A program made the translations under genes and the position numbers. The notes under the pieces were generated by a model, which was not told the origin of the DNA, did no database searches, and saw nothing but the letters and a program-made list of their open reading frames with translations. A stretch of 53,507 nt of DNA from Lachnospiraceae bacterium. GTDB taxonomy: Bacteria; Bacillota; Clostridia; Lachnospirales; Lachnospiraceae. The stretch is taken from positions 1-53,507 of the forward strand of contig JAFYYN010000175.1 of the NCBI GenBank assembly GCA_017557525.1, written 5' to 3'. Of this stretch, positions 23,566 through 32,077 are shown one piece after another. Each line of letters opens with the position of its first letter. The first letter of the stretch is position 1.

Positions 23566-26526
23566 ATGAAAAAATGTATTGGTAAAAAGGTAATAGTATG
23601 CTTTATTGCTACTGTTATCTGCTGTGTATTTTCTTCATTTGTCTGCGGAACAAAAAAAGCATCTGCTGCAAATCTGGAAGATATCAATCCAGTTGTAGTC
23701 GATGAAACTACATTTCCGGATCCTGCTTTCAGGACTTATGTCTCTGAAGAATTTGACAAGGATCATGATGGTACTTTAAGCGTCGATGAGATCGTGCTTG
23801 CCAGAAATATTTGGGCTGACGGTCTTGGTATTAAATCTTTAAAAGGTATTGAATATCTTGTTGAATTAAGAGGATTATATGCCTCCCATAATGAACTTAC
23901 CGAACTTGACTTAAGCGGGAACCAGGAGATTACTGGTGTATGGGTTGCATATAATAACTTTACATCTCTTGATTTTAGTTCAACGCCAACTCTTGAGTGG
24001 GTATATTGTTTTTATTGTCCATATCTGACTAACCTCGATGTAACAGGCAACCCTGAGATGTCATATATCGAGTGTAATTCCAGCCCTGTTGGAAATCTTG
24101 ATCTAAGCCACAATCCCAAATTAGAGCATCTTATGTGTGGAGACTGTGAAATGACTAATCTTGATCTCAGTCACAATCCCCTCATGCAGCATCTTGATGC
24201 ATTCAGAAACCATTTTACTTCACTGGACGTAACATGCTGTCCTTTGATGAAACGTCTTGATATATGGGATAATCCCGGTCTTGGAAGTATTGATGTTAGT
24301 AAATGTCCGGGGCTTCAGTATTATAACTGTTCAAATAATGACGTTATTAAAATGGATGTAAGCAACAATCCCGAGCTTACAAAGCTTATATGCAGTTATA
24401 ATGAGGAAATAGAGGCTGTAGATGTTTCACATAATCCTAAGCTGGTTTATCTTGACTGTGCTTATGATTTTATTGATGAACTTGATATTTCAAACAATCC
24501 TAATCTGCAGTTCCTTCAAGTATTTATTAATGACTTTACAGAGCTTAATATAGGTAACAATCAGTTCCTCGTAAAAACATACAATGAAGGTGTTAAGGTT
24601 CAAGAAAATCCTAATGTATGTGGTGCTGCACATTCCTGGACACTGGATTTCGGTGGAGAAACATCAACCGGTGGGGATAACATTTATTTCCTTGTTGTAG
24701 ATGATAAGGTTACGCTTAAATTTGATAAGACTAAAGAAGTTGTAGTAAACCATCCTGTTATGAATCTTGATGGTGTTGATACTTCTAAACTTTTAACAAG
24801 AGAAGCTGTTGTAGAGATTCTTTATGAAATGGCAGGAAAGCCTGATGTAAGTGGTTTAACATCCAGATTTACAGATGTGGTTCCCGGCACTTCTTATTAT
24901 AATGCTTTGCTTTGGGGTGAGAAGAATGCTGTATGTAAGGGCTATCCGAATTTTATTGATGATACCTTTGGCGTAGGAGAATATGTCAATACTCAGGACA
25001 TGCTTTATATGGTGATGAGCTTTGTAGAGTATGTTGGATACAGACGTGAGATTGATTTTGGCCGAAGTGATGAATTTATAGATTATTTTGATGTGGATCC
25101 TTCACGTTGGGAGGCAGTTTGCTGGGCAGCTACATGGCGTATTTTTATGGGGCAGGGTGATCCTGAAACTCCTAAGTCCGAGAAGAAGATTGAACCTTAC
25201 GGGCCTGTTACTAAGCAGCAATTCGTAAATATTATCGATAATACCTATGACGTAAATAATGTATATAAGGTTGCATATGTTGATTCTAATGGTACTATTA
25301 GTTTTAAGGTTGGAGAACCTATGAGCGGTGTCTCATATGAGGAAAGTCCCAGTGGAAGTACAGGTGGATTGGCTAATAATGGTAGCACTGGTGGTAGTAC
25401 TGGCGACTCAACCTCAGGTGGCACTTCAAGCGGGACAAGCACTGGTGGAAGTTCCAGTGGAATAACAACCGGAGGAACTACAGGAGGTAGTACTGGCGAC
25501 TCAACCTCAGGTGGTAGCTCTAACGGAACCACTACTGGTGGAAGTTCCAATGGAACAACAGGAGTAACTACAGGAGGTAGTACTGGCGGCTCAACCTCAG
25601 GTGGTAGCTCTAACGGAACCACTACTGGTGGAAGTTCCAATGGAACAACAACCGGAGGAACTACGGGTGGCAGTACTGGTGGCACAACCTCAGGTGGCAG
25701 TTCAACTGGGTCTAGTACAGGTAGTAACGGTGGTGCTACAACTGGGGGAAATATAAGTGGAACAACAACTGTAGGAACTACAGGAGGTAGTACTGGTGGC
25801 TCAACTTCAGGTGGGAGTTCAAGCGGAACAACCACAGGAGGAAATAACAATGGTTCTACAACAGGTGGAAGCTCAAGTGAAACAACTACAGGTAATAGCA
25901 CAAACGGAACAACCACAGACACCCAGGAAGTTACATATAAGGTAGGAGACATTGTATTTGATAAGACAAGCAATGCTAAATACAAGATTACAGCATATTC
26001 TAACAAAAAACATACTGTAGAGTATCTTTCTTACGAAGGAACAAAAAATAAAGTAAAGGTTCCTGCAACTATTACTGTTGATGGCATTACTTTCAAAGTA
26101 ACCACGCTTTCATCATCAGCATTTAAGCTTAATCAGAAAATTACTTCAATAACACTTGGAGATAATCTTACAAAGATCGATACCGGTTCATTTTCAGGAT
26201 GTACTGCTTTAAAGAGTATTACTATAGGAAGCTCCGTAAAGACTATAGGTAAAAATGCATTTAAGAATTGTAGTTCTCTTGAAAAAATTACAATTCCTGA
26301 GAATGTAAAAACTATAAAGAAAAGTATTTTCTCAGGATGTAAGAAACTTAAAAAACTTGTTATACGTACAAAGAATTTAACCACGAAATCAGTCTCTGCA
26401 GGTACTTTTAAATCTGTTCCTACAAGTTGCAAGGTTAGTGTTCCTGCTGAAATCTTAAGTGCTTATGACGAACTTCTTAAATCAAAAGGGTTATCCAAAA
26501 AGATTACTCTTAAAAAGCTTAAATAA
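23566..26526 (+). CDS. Large secreted LRR, SLH-like, Gly/Ser/Thr-linker, LRR_5 surface protein
   Basis: 986 residues. A signal peptide spans residues 1-34 (VICCVFSSFVCG...KKASAA). An EF-hand-like loop, DKDHDGTLSVDE, is at 64-75. A run of leucine-rich repeats of form LDLSHNPKLEHL, about 21 residues each, spans about 90-350. An SLH-like region follows at about 408-565 (LTREAVVEILYEMAG, RFTDVVPGTSYYNALLWGE, VTKQQFVNIID). A linker of almost only Gly, Ser, Thr and Asn spans about 595-785. The C-terminus has BspA-type LRR_5 repeats (ITSITLGDNLTKIDTGSFSGC). SLH-like modules attach proteins to cell-wall polymers and LRRs bind proteins or glycans, so this is probably a cell-surface adhesin. Which half is outermost is unclear. 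Confidence 0.85.
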   Translation: MKKCIGKKVIVCFIATVICCVFSSFVCGTKKASAANLEDINPVVVDETTFPDPAFRTYVSEEFDKDHDGTLSVDEIVLARNIWADGLGIKSLKGIEYLVELRGLYASHNELTELDLSGNQEITGVWVAYNNFTSLDFSSTPTLEWVYCFYCPYLTNLDVTGNPEMSYIECNSSPVGNLDLSHNPKLEHLMCGDCEMTNLDLSHNPLMQHLDAFRNHFTSLDVTCCPLMKRLDIWDNPGLGSIDVSKCPGLQYYNCSNNDVIKMDVSNNPELTKLICSYNEEIEAVDVSHNPKLVYLDCAYDFIDELDISNNPNLQFLQVFINDFTELNIGNNQFLVKTYNEGVKVQENPNVCGAAHSWTLDFGGETSTGGDNIYFLVVDDKVTLKFDKTKEVVVNHPVMNLDGVDTSKLLTREAVVEILYEMAGKPDVSGLTSRFTDVVPGTSYYNALLWGEKNAVCKGYPNFIDDTFGVGEYVNTQDMLYMVMSFVEYVGYRREIDFGRSDEFIDYFDVDPSRWEAVCWAATWRIFMGQGDPETPKSEKKIEPYGPVTKQQFVNIIDNTYDVNNVYKVAYVDSNGTISFKVGEPMSGVSYEESPSGSTGGLANNGSTGGSTGDSTSGGTSSGTSTGGSSSGITTGGTTGGSTGDSTSGGSSNGTTTGGSSNGTTGVTTGGSTGGSTSGGSSNGTTTGGSSNGTTTGGTTGGSTGGTTSGGSSTGSSTGSNGGATTGGNISGTTTVGTTGGSTGGSTSGGSSSGTTTGGNNNGSTTGGSSSETTTGNSTNGTTTDTQEVTYKVGDIVFDKTSNAKYKITAYSNKKHTVEYLSYEGTKNKVKVPATITVDGITFKVTTLSSSAFKLNQKITSITLGDNLTKIDTGSFSGCTALKSITIGSSVKTIGKNAFKNCSSLEKITIPENVKTIKKSIFSGCKKLKKLVIRTKNLTTKSVSAGTFKSVPTSCKVSVPAEILSAYDELLKSKGLSKKITLKKLK
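25366..25915 (+). repeat. Tandem repeats encoding the Gly/Ser/Thr linker
   Basis: All repeat units keep frame. The 80 bases at 25481-25560 recur at 25571-25650 with a single difference (a 90-base offset), and a shorter copy starts near 25781. Unit length and near identity indicate recent duplication. The antisense frame is open here only because of the composition. Confidence 0.85.
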
Positions 26527-26550
26527 GTATAAAATCTATTAATGTTAATA

Positions 26551-26579
26551 GTGACTTGAATAGTTTAAAATGATATAAT
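26551..26579 (+). promoter_or_regulatory. Promoter of the von Willebrand A gene, overlapped by a palindrome
   Basis: GTGACT (26551-26556), 17-base spacer, TATAAT (26574-26579). The perfect palindrome CTATTAATGTTAATAG (26536-26551) touches the -35 element and could be a repressor site. Confidence 0.45.
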
Positions 26580-26702
26580 CAAATTAAGCCAAAGATTGTC
26601 AGTAAAATAATATTTGATAAATGTATATATACAGATATAAACATTCATTAATATCAATATTATATAGATAACTTGGCAAAATATTTGAAAGGTGGTAGCA
26701 AA

Positions 26703-29042
26703 ATGAACATCAAAGAATACATTGAAAATGATTTTTCAATAAAAGAAAAGTACGACTATTACAGATCGTTGGGATTTGGTGAGAAGGCTTCATCCATATT
26801 ATCAATTTTTACATACGGCAGAAGGCAGGATTGTATTTTCTTCGCATCTTTTGAAGGTAATAACAGACTGGATAAGGTTTATGATTTAATTGCTGAATGT
26901 AATTGTAGTAATCCTACGATTGCAGTCGCCAAATATATGCAGGACCTTGGTCCGGATAAAACTAACGATATTACAAATAATTTAATATTCAGATCAGACG
27001 ATGCCCAACCATTTTGGGGTAATTCAATGCCAAATGCAGCAATGCCTTCCGGGGCCTTAGGAATGGGAATGGCCAATGCCCAAATGACCGGCGGTGCCAT
27101 GGGGATGGCAGCATTTGTGCAAGCAAATGCACAAGGTATGGCAGCATCAGCATGTGCTCCTATGGGTGGAATGATGGGTATGCCAAATCCTATGGCTTCC
27201 CAGATGATGATGAGAACTCCGGCAATGTCCATAGCTGCTTTTTCACCTACCGATTCTTACGAGAATATTGAAGAAAAAGATGCAAAATCAGTACTTACTG
27301 CTCCCACATCAACCTTTAGGATGACTACAAGTACTGCAAGCGTTGGAGTACTTCTTAACCAGGCACGTAACAACAGGCAGATTACCATGTCCGAAGTAAG
27401 GATTGAAGAACTGTTAAACTACTTTGATTATGAAAAGGGAGAGTGGCCTAAAGAAAACGGGAATCAGTTCAAAATAGATACTCAAATAATGGACAAGGCT
27501 GAAGGAAGAAAGATTTTATATATAAATGTCCAGGCCAACAATACTCCTAAGGAAAAGCAGAATGTAGTCCTTCTTCTCGACACTTCAGGAAGTATGACAA
27601 GTAATCGTGAAGCAACGCAGGAAACAATTGCCACCATTATATCAAAGCTGAATGAAGGCGATGTGCTGAGCTTTATTACCTACAGCACGAAAGACAATAC
27701 TGTTTTTACAAATTATGTAATAAAGGATATCAAGGACAAAGAAGACTTAATGGGCATCCTTTATACTGTCGAGATAAACGGATGCACAAATGGTTCAGCA
27801 GGTATCGAGACCGCTTACAGCCTTGGTGAGAAAACATATAAGGACGGCTGGAGCAACCAGGTCATGCTCATTACAGACGGTGACCTTAATTTCGGTATAA
27901 ACTCTAAAGACGGGCTTAAGAAACTGATTGAAGAGAAAAAGAAGACAGGGATGTTCCTTTCAGTTATCGGTACCGGCCTTCTTAACTATAAGGATGACAA
28001 ATTAGAGGTACTGGCTAAGCATGGAAACGGAACTTACTGTGTAGTAAACGACCTTGATGATGTTAAGGAAAGCATTAACAAGAGATATGTGAGCCTTACC
28101 AACATAGTTGCAAAGGATGTTAAGGCTCAGGTTGAGTTTAATCCTAAGTATGTTAAGAAATACAGGCTTCTTGGCTATGAGAACAGAACCCTTAACCATG
28201 AGGACTTTAGAAATGATGAAGTAATCTCAGAGCCATACGGTGCGGGCGGACAGGGTGTTGCACTTTACGAGCTTTATATGGGTGATGCAACGGAAACATC
28301 TTCGGAAGAACTTAAGTATCAGAAGCTTCAGACTAACGATTATAAAGAGATTGGTACCGTAAGTGTAAGATTTAAGGCTCCTTTATCGGATGAATCAGAA
28401 GAGATATCCGAGATCATTCCTGACGAGCCTGCAACAGGTAACAATGTAAAAGCTGCGTACCTTCTTTACTGTCTTTCTGAGAAGCTCAGGGGTTCAAATA
28501 AGCTTGATACGGATGATTTTAAGTTCCTTGCATCACAGCTTAATGATGATAACTATAAGGAACTTATCAAAGGCAAGGATGATGTATTCGCAAAGCTTTT
28601 TGAAAGTGTTAAGAAGGAAGCTTTAAAGGCTCCGGAAAAGAAAGTTGATCCTAACATCATAGCCGGACCTATGTTTGATGACCGTGCATTTAATCCGAAT
28701 CAGCCTACATTTTCCAACTTTTTCATGAATAATATGATGAATCCTGCTCGTGGTCTTGCTGATCCTAATAACAAGCCGCCGGTAAATATGCCGGAAGTAA
28801 CCGGTGGTTGGGACTGCCCTAATTGCGGACATAAAGCTAATATTGGTAAATTCTGTGTTGATTGCGGAAGCTGGAGACCCGAGCTTGACCCTGCGAATAA
28901 TGCAACGCAACCGTCGCAGGCTCCTACAACTCAAACTTCCACAGAACAAGCAACTGTTTCGGGCGAAGAGTGGACATGCAGTGTGTGCGGTGAGATGAAT
29001 ACAACCAAGTTCTGTACAAACTGCGGAAATCCAAGAAAATAA
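26703..29042 (+). CDS. Cytosolic von Willebrand A (YfbK-like) protein with two C-terminal zinc ribbons
   Basis: 779 residues. The start at 26703 is preceded by GAAAGGTGG; an earlier ATG at 26673 lacks one. There is no signal peptide or membrane helix. Residues 1-85 are an unrecognised helical domain. Residues about 105-185 are Met/Ala/Gly-rich. TMSEVRIEELLNYFDYEKGEWP begins the YfbK-type N-terminal extension. The VWA domain has a complete MIDAS: DTSGSM (D293, S295, S297), the threonine in GCTNGSAG, and LITDGD. A YfbK/DUF3520-like beta region follows to about 610. Two zinc ribbons end the protein: WDCPNCGHKANIGKFCVDCG (C705 onward) and WTCSVCGEMNTTKFCTNCG (C759 onward). Known YfbK proteins are exported lipoproteins; this one appears cytosolic. 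The partner is unknown. Confidence 0.8.
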   Translation: MNIKEYIENDFSIKEKYDYYRSLGFGEKASSILSIFTYGRRQDCIFFASFEGNNRLDKVYDLIAECNCSNPTIAVAKYMQDLGPDKTNDITNNLIFRSDDAQPFWGNSMPNAAMPSGALGMGMANAQMTGGAMGMAAFVQANAQGMAASACAPMGGMMGMPNPMASQMMMRTPAMSIAAFSPTDSYENIEEKDAKSVLTAPTSTFRMTTSTASVGVLLNQARNNRQITMSEVRIEELLNYFDYEKGEWPKENGNQFKIDTQIMDKAEGRKILYINVQANNTPKEKQNVVLLLDTSGSMTSNREATQETIATIISKLNEGDVLSFITYSTKDNTVFTNYVIKDIKDKEDLMGILYTVEINGCTNGSAGIETAYSLGEKTYKDGWSNQVMLITDGDLNFGINSKDGLKKLIEEKKKTGMFLSVIGTGLLNYKDDKLEVLAKHGNGTYCVVNDLDDVKESINKRYVSLTNIVAKDVKAQVEFNPKYVKKYRLLGYENRTLNHEDFRNDEVISEPYGAGGQGVALYELYMGDATETSSEELKYQKLQTNDYKEIGTVSVRFKAPLSDESEEISEIIPDEPATGNNVKAAYLLYCLSEKLRGSNKLDTDDFKFLASQLNDDNYKELIKGKDDVFAKLFESVKKEALKAPEKKVDPNIIAGPMFDDRAFNPNQPTFSNFFMNNMMNPARGLADPNNKPPVNMPEVTGGWDCPNCGHKANIGKFCVDCGSWRPELDPANNATQPSQAPTTQTSTEQATVSGEEWTCSVCGEMNTTKFCTNCGNPRK

Positions 29043-29152
29043 TCTCATAAAGCGTATTGTTTACTACTGATTATCACTACATGTAAAAAACAAATTTATA
29101 ATTTGTATGCCGATTATTGTACAAGAATATACATAATAATCAAAAAATAACA

Positions 29153-29181
29153 TTGTAAAATCCAAAGAAAGAAGTTATAAT
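29153..29181 (+). promoter_or_regulatory. Sigma-A promoter of the GH94 gene
   Basis: TTGTAA (29153-29158), 17-base spacer, TATAAT (29176-29181). The spacer and downstream region contain AAAGAAAGAAG (29164-29174) paired with CTTCTTTCTTT (29194-29204). This dyad encloses the -10 box, with T-rich DNA after it, and could serve as an operator or as the terminator of the preceding gene. Confidence 0.6.
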
Positions 29182-29240
29182 AGACATATATAGCTTCTTT
29201 CTTTTTGTTGGGAAAGAAAATTTACGGAGAGGTAAAAGTT

Positions 29241-29321
29241 TTGACTATGATCAAAACTTTCATCGGTAACGCGGCAGGCACGTTCCCGATGTGCACCATG
29301 CCTGCGACAAGGTACATATAA
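29241..29321 (+). CDS. 26-codon leader ORF coupled to the GH94 gene
   Basis: GGAGAGG lies 8-9 bases before a TTG start (an ATG two codons on is the alternative). The frame encodes MTMIKTFIGNAAGTFP, then ten more residues ending in RYI. Its TAA stop shares its last A with the ATG of the GH94 gene (TAATG), the usual arrangement for translational coupling. A GCAGGCA/TGCCTGC hairpin lies inside the ORF (29274-29305), so ribosome passage would open it. The peptide resembles nothing I recognise. Confidence 0.5.
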   Translation: MTMIKTFIGNAAGTFPMCTMPATRYI

Positions 29322-31717
29322 TGCAGTACGGTAATTTTGATCTTAAGAACAAAGAGTATGTTATCACAAGACCGGATACACCTGCACCCTGGTGTAATTA
29401 TCTTGGTTCACCTGCTTACGGCGCAATCATTTCTAACAATGCCGGCGGCTACAGCTTTGTAAAGAGCGGTGCAAACGGACGTATTACAAGATATCGTTTC
29501 AACTCAACCATGGCACTTCCCGGACGTTACATTTACTTAAGGGATAAGGCAACAGGTGATTACTGGACAACATCATGGCAGCCCGTTGGAAAGCCTCTTG
29601 ACCAGTATAAGAGTGAAGTAAGACATGGTACAGGTTATTCTGTATTTACATCTGAGTATTCAGCTATCAAGTCAGAGGTTACATATTATGTACCTATGGA
29701 TGCTGAGTATGAGGTTTGGTCAGCAAAAGTTACCAATAATTCAGCTAATGCAAGAGACCTTTCAGTATTCGGCTTTATTGAGTTTACAAATGAAAATAAC
29801 TATGAGCAGGATGGCGTAAACCTTCAGTACACCCTGTTCATTTCAAGAACAGAATTAGCAGGAAACAAGATCGTTCAGCACATTAATGAGCTCATCGGCA
29901 GAGATGAGAACGGCGAGAACGGTCATGAGAGATTCTTAGGTCTTGCTAATCAGCCTGTAACCGCAGGTGAAGGCGACTATGAGAAGTTCTTCGGTCCTTA
30001 CAGGACATTCTCTAATCCTATAGCAGTTGAAAAGGGTGCTTTGGATGGTTCTATGAACTACAACAGTAACTCCTGCGGAGCACTGCAGAGTGATGTTACT
30101 CTTGCTCCCGGTGAGACAAAGCAGTTTATCTTTGTACTTGGACAGAAGAAGCCTAAGGAGGCTGACGCTATCCTTGCCAAGTATAAGGACGGCAGCATTG
30201 TTGAAAAGGAAGTAGAAGAGTTAAAGACCTACTGGCATTCAAAGCTTAATAATTTCGCAGTTAATACTCCTTCAAACGAGTTTAATAACATGATCAATGT
30301 TTGGAACGCTTACCAGTGCTTCATTACATTTACATGGTCGAGAGCTGCTTCACTTATTTACTGTGGTCTTCGTAACGGTTACGGCTATCGTGATACCGTA
30401 CAGGATATCCAGGGTATCATCCACCTTGATCCTGAAATGGCCTGTGAAAAGATCCGTTTCATGCTTTCAGCTCAGGTTGATAACGGCGGCGGACTTCCTC
30501 TGGTTAAGTTCACACATAATGCCGGTCATGAGAATACACCCGATGATCCCGCTTACGTTAGAGAGACAGGACATCCTTCATACCGTGCAGATGATGCTTT
30601 ATGGCTCTTCCCTACAGTTTACAAGTATGTAGGCGAGACTGGAAACAAAGCATTCTATGATGAAGTTATCGTTTACGCTAACGGCGGCGAGGCTTCTGTT
30701 TATGATCACTTAAAGAAGGCAATTGAGTTCTCAATGAACAGACTTGGAAGTCATGATATGCCTGCAGGTCTTCATGCTGACTGGAATGACTGCTTAAGAC
30801 TTGGTGCTAAGGGCGAGTCCACATTCGTTGCTTTCCAGCTTTACTACGCAATGAACATGATGGAAGAGGTTGCTGCACTTAAGGGTGACCAGGAATATAT
30901 TACTTATATAAAGGATGTAAGAGCTAAGCTTGCAGCTTCACTTGAAAAGTGCTGGGATGAGGACCGTTTCATCCGTGGTATCCGTGAAAATGGCGTTATC
31001 GTTGGTGCTAAGAAGGATCCTGAGGCTAATATGTGGCTCAATCCTCAGAGCTGGGCTGTTATTTCCAAGTTCGCTTCAAAAGAGCAGGGCAACATTGCTA
31101 TGGGCAAGGTTGAGGAAATCCTTAATACACCTTACGGTGTTAAGATCATGGAGCCTCCGTACAGATTCCACTGGTTCGAGGATGCTCTTATGAAGGTATT
31201 TAACCCTGATACAAAGGAAAACGGCGGTATCTTCTCACAGTCACAGGGCTGGGCTATCCTTGCTGAGTCAATCTTAGGAAACGGCGACAGAGCATTTAAG
31301 TACTTCTTGGAGAGCTCACCTGCTTCTATGAATGACAAGGCTGAGATCCGTTGCATCGAGCCTTACGTACATGGTCAGTTTACCGAATCAAAGGCTTCAC
31401 CTTTCGAGGGCCGCTCACATGTACACTGGCTTACCGGTACCGCATCAACCGTTATGGTTGGCTGCGTTGAGGGTATCTTAGGTATGAGACCTGATGCTGA
31501 AGGACTTATCATTGATCCTTCAATACCTCACGAGTGGGATGGATATACGGTTGAAAAGAACTTCAGAGGCGCTCACCTTTCAATGAAGTTTGAGAATCCT
31601 AACCATGTACAGAGCGGCGTTAAGGAAGTTTACCTTAACGGAGAGAAGATCGAGGGTAACAAGCTTGTTGGCAGCATGCTCAAAGAGCAGAATGAGGTTA
31701 GAGTTGTACTTGGATAA
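29321..31717 (+). CDS. GH94 disaccharide phosphorylase (chitobiose- or cellobiose-type)
   Basis: 798 residues. The start at 29321 is set by MQYGNFDLKNKEYVITRPDT, the canonical GH94 N-terminus; the longer frame is spurious. The general acid is the Asp in GLHADWNDCLRLG (about residue 488). Other GH94 landmarks are NYLGSPAYGAIISNNAGGYS, GYRDTVQDIQG, and EPYVHGQF...WLTGTAS near the end. The enzyme uses inorganic phosphate to split a beta-linked disaccharide, giving a sugar 1-phosphate. TRPDTPAPWCNYLG, YLRDKATGDYW and NGGEASVYDHLKKAIEFS look closer to chitobiose phosphorylase than to classical cellobiose phosphorylase as I remember them, so the substrate is left open. It is cytosolic. Confidence 0.9.
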   Translation: MQYGNFDLKNKEYVITRPDTPAPWCNYLGSPAYGAIISNNAGGYSFVKSGANGRITRYRFNSTMALPGRYIYLRDKATGDYWTTSWQPVGKPLDQYKSEVRHGTGYSVFTSEYSAIKSEVTYYVPMDAEYEVWSAKVTNNSANARDLSVFGFIEFTNENNYEQDGVNLQYTLFISRTELAGNKIVQHINELIGRDENGENGHERFLGLANQPVTAGEGDYEKFFGPYRTFSNPIAVEKGALDGSMNYNSNSCGALQSDVTLAPGETKQFIFVLGQKKPKEADAILAKYKDGSIVEKEVEELKTYWHSKLNNFAVNTPSNEFNNMINVWNAYQCFITFTWSRAASLIYCGLRNGYGYRDTVQDIQGIIHLDPEMACEKIRFMLSAQVDNGGGLPLVKFTHNAGHENTPDDPAYVRETGHPSYRADDALWLFPTVYKYVGETGNKAFYDEVIVYANGGEASVYDHLKKAIEFSMNRLGSHDMPAGLHADWNDCLRLGAKGESTFVAFQLYYAMNMMEEVAALKGDQEYITYIKDVRAKLAASLEKCWDEDRFIRGIRENGVIVGAKKDPEANMWLNPQSWAVISKFASKEQGNIAMGKVEEILNTPYGVKIMEPPYRFHWFEDALMKVFNPDTKENGGIFSQSQGWAILAESILGNGDRAFKYFLESSPASMNDKAEIRCIEPYVHGQFTESKASPFEGRSHVHWLTGTASTVMVGCVEGILGMRPDAEGLIIDPSIPHEWDGYTVEKNFRGAHLSMKFENPNHVQSGVKEVYLNGEKIEGNKLVGSMLKEQNEVRVVLG

Positions 31718-31767
31718 GATGACATAATGATGTATAAGACAAGTATATTATAAGTATATAAATTCAT

Positions 31768-31812
31768 AAAAGGGTCATCACAGATTTTTCAGGTCTGTGG
31801 TGCCCCTTTTTA
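31768..31812 (+). terminator. Rho-independent terminator after the GH94 gene
   Basis: AAAAGGG plus CATCACAGA pair with TCTGTGGTG plus CCCCTTTT, and T residues follow. The gap from here to the next promoter at 31977 holds nothing I can identify. Confidence 0.88.
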
Positions 31813-31976
31813 ATTTAGAATGCTACCACAGTACTGATTTACCAAGTTATTACGCTATCGATTTACTGTTTTACAACGATAAAACGAAACACGGATTTTC
31901 TATTATTATATATTTGTGTTACTATACTATAAATATACTTTTGTGATTTTTTAGTGTCAAAAAATGCTTAAAACAC

Positions 31977-32005
31977 TTGAATTTTTATTAAAAATATATT
32001 AAAAT
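31977..32005 (+). promoter_or_regulatory. Sigma-A promoter of the oligopeptide importer operon
   Basis: TTGAAT (31977-31982), 17-base spacer, TAAAAT (32000-32005), 72 bases before the start codon. Confidence 0.65.
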
Positions 32006-32077
32006 AATAGATTGAGAGTGAGCGACTTTAAACTTGCTCAAAAAAATCTATCTTATTATGAAAGAAGGAGATTATCT

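Noticed and set aside
25366-25915. Regular repeats that could suggest a CRISPR array
   Set aside because: Repeats are in frame, variable, without unique spacers, and encode a plausible protein linker.
25245-26006. 253-codon open frame on the minus strand, rich in Pro/Val/Leu
   Set aside because: It is the antisense of the Gly/Ser/Thr linker repeats; it is open only through composition and has no ribosome binding site.
29291-29320. Ten-codon N-terminal extension of the GH94 protein
   Set aside because: MQYGNFD at 29321 is the family N-terminus, and the upstream bases are read in another frame as the leader ORF.
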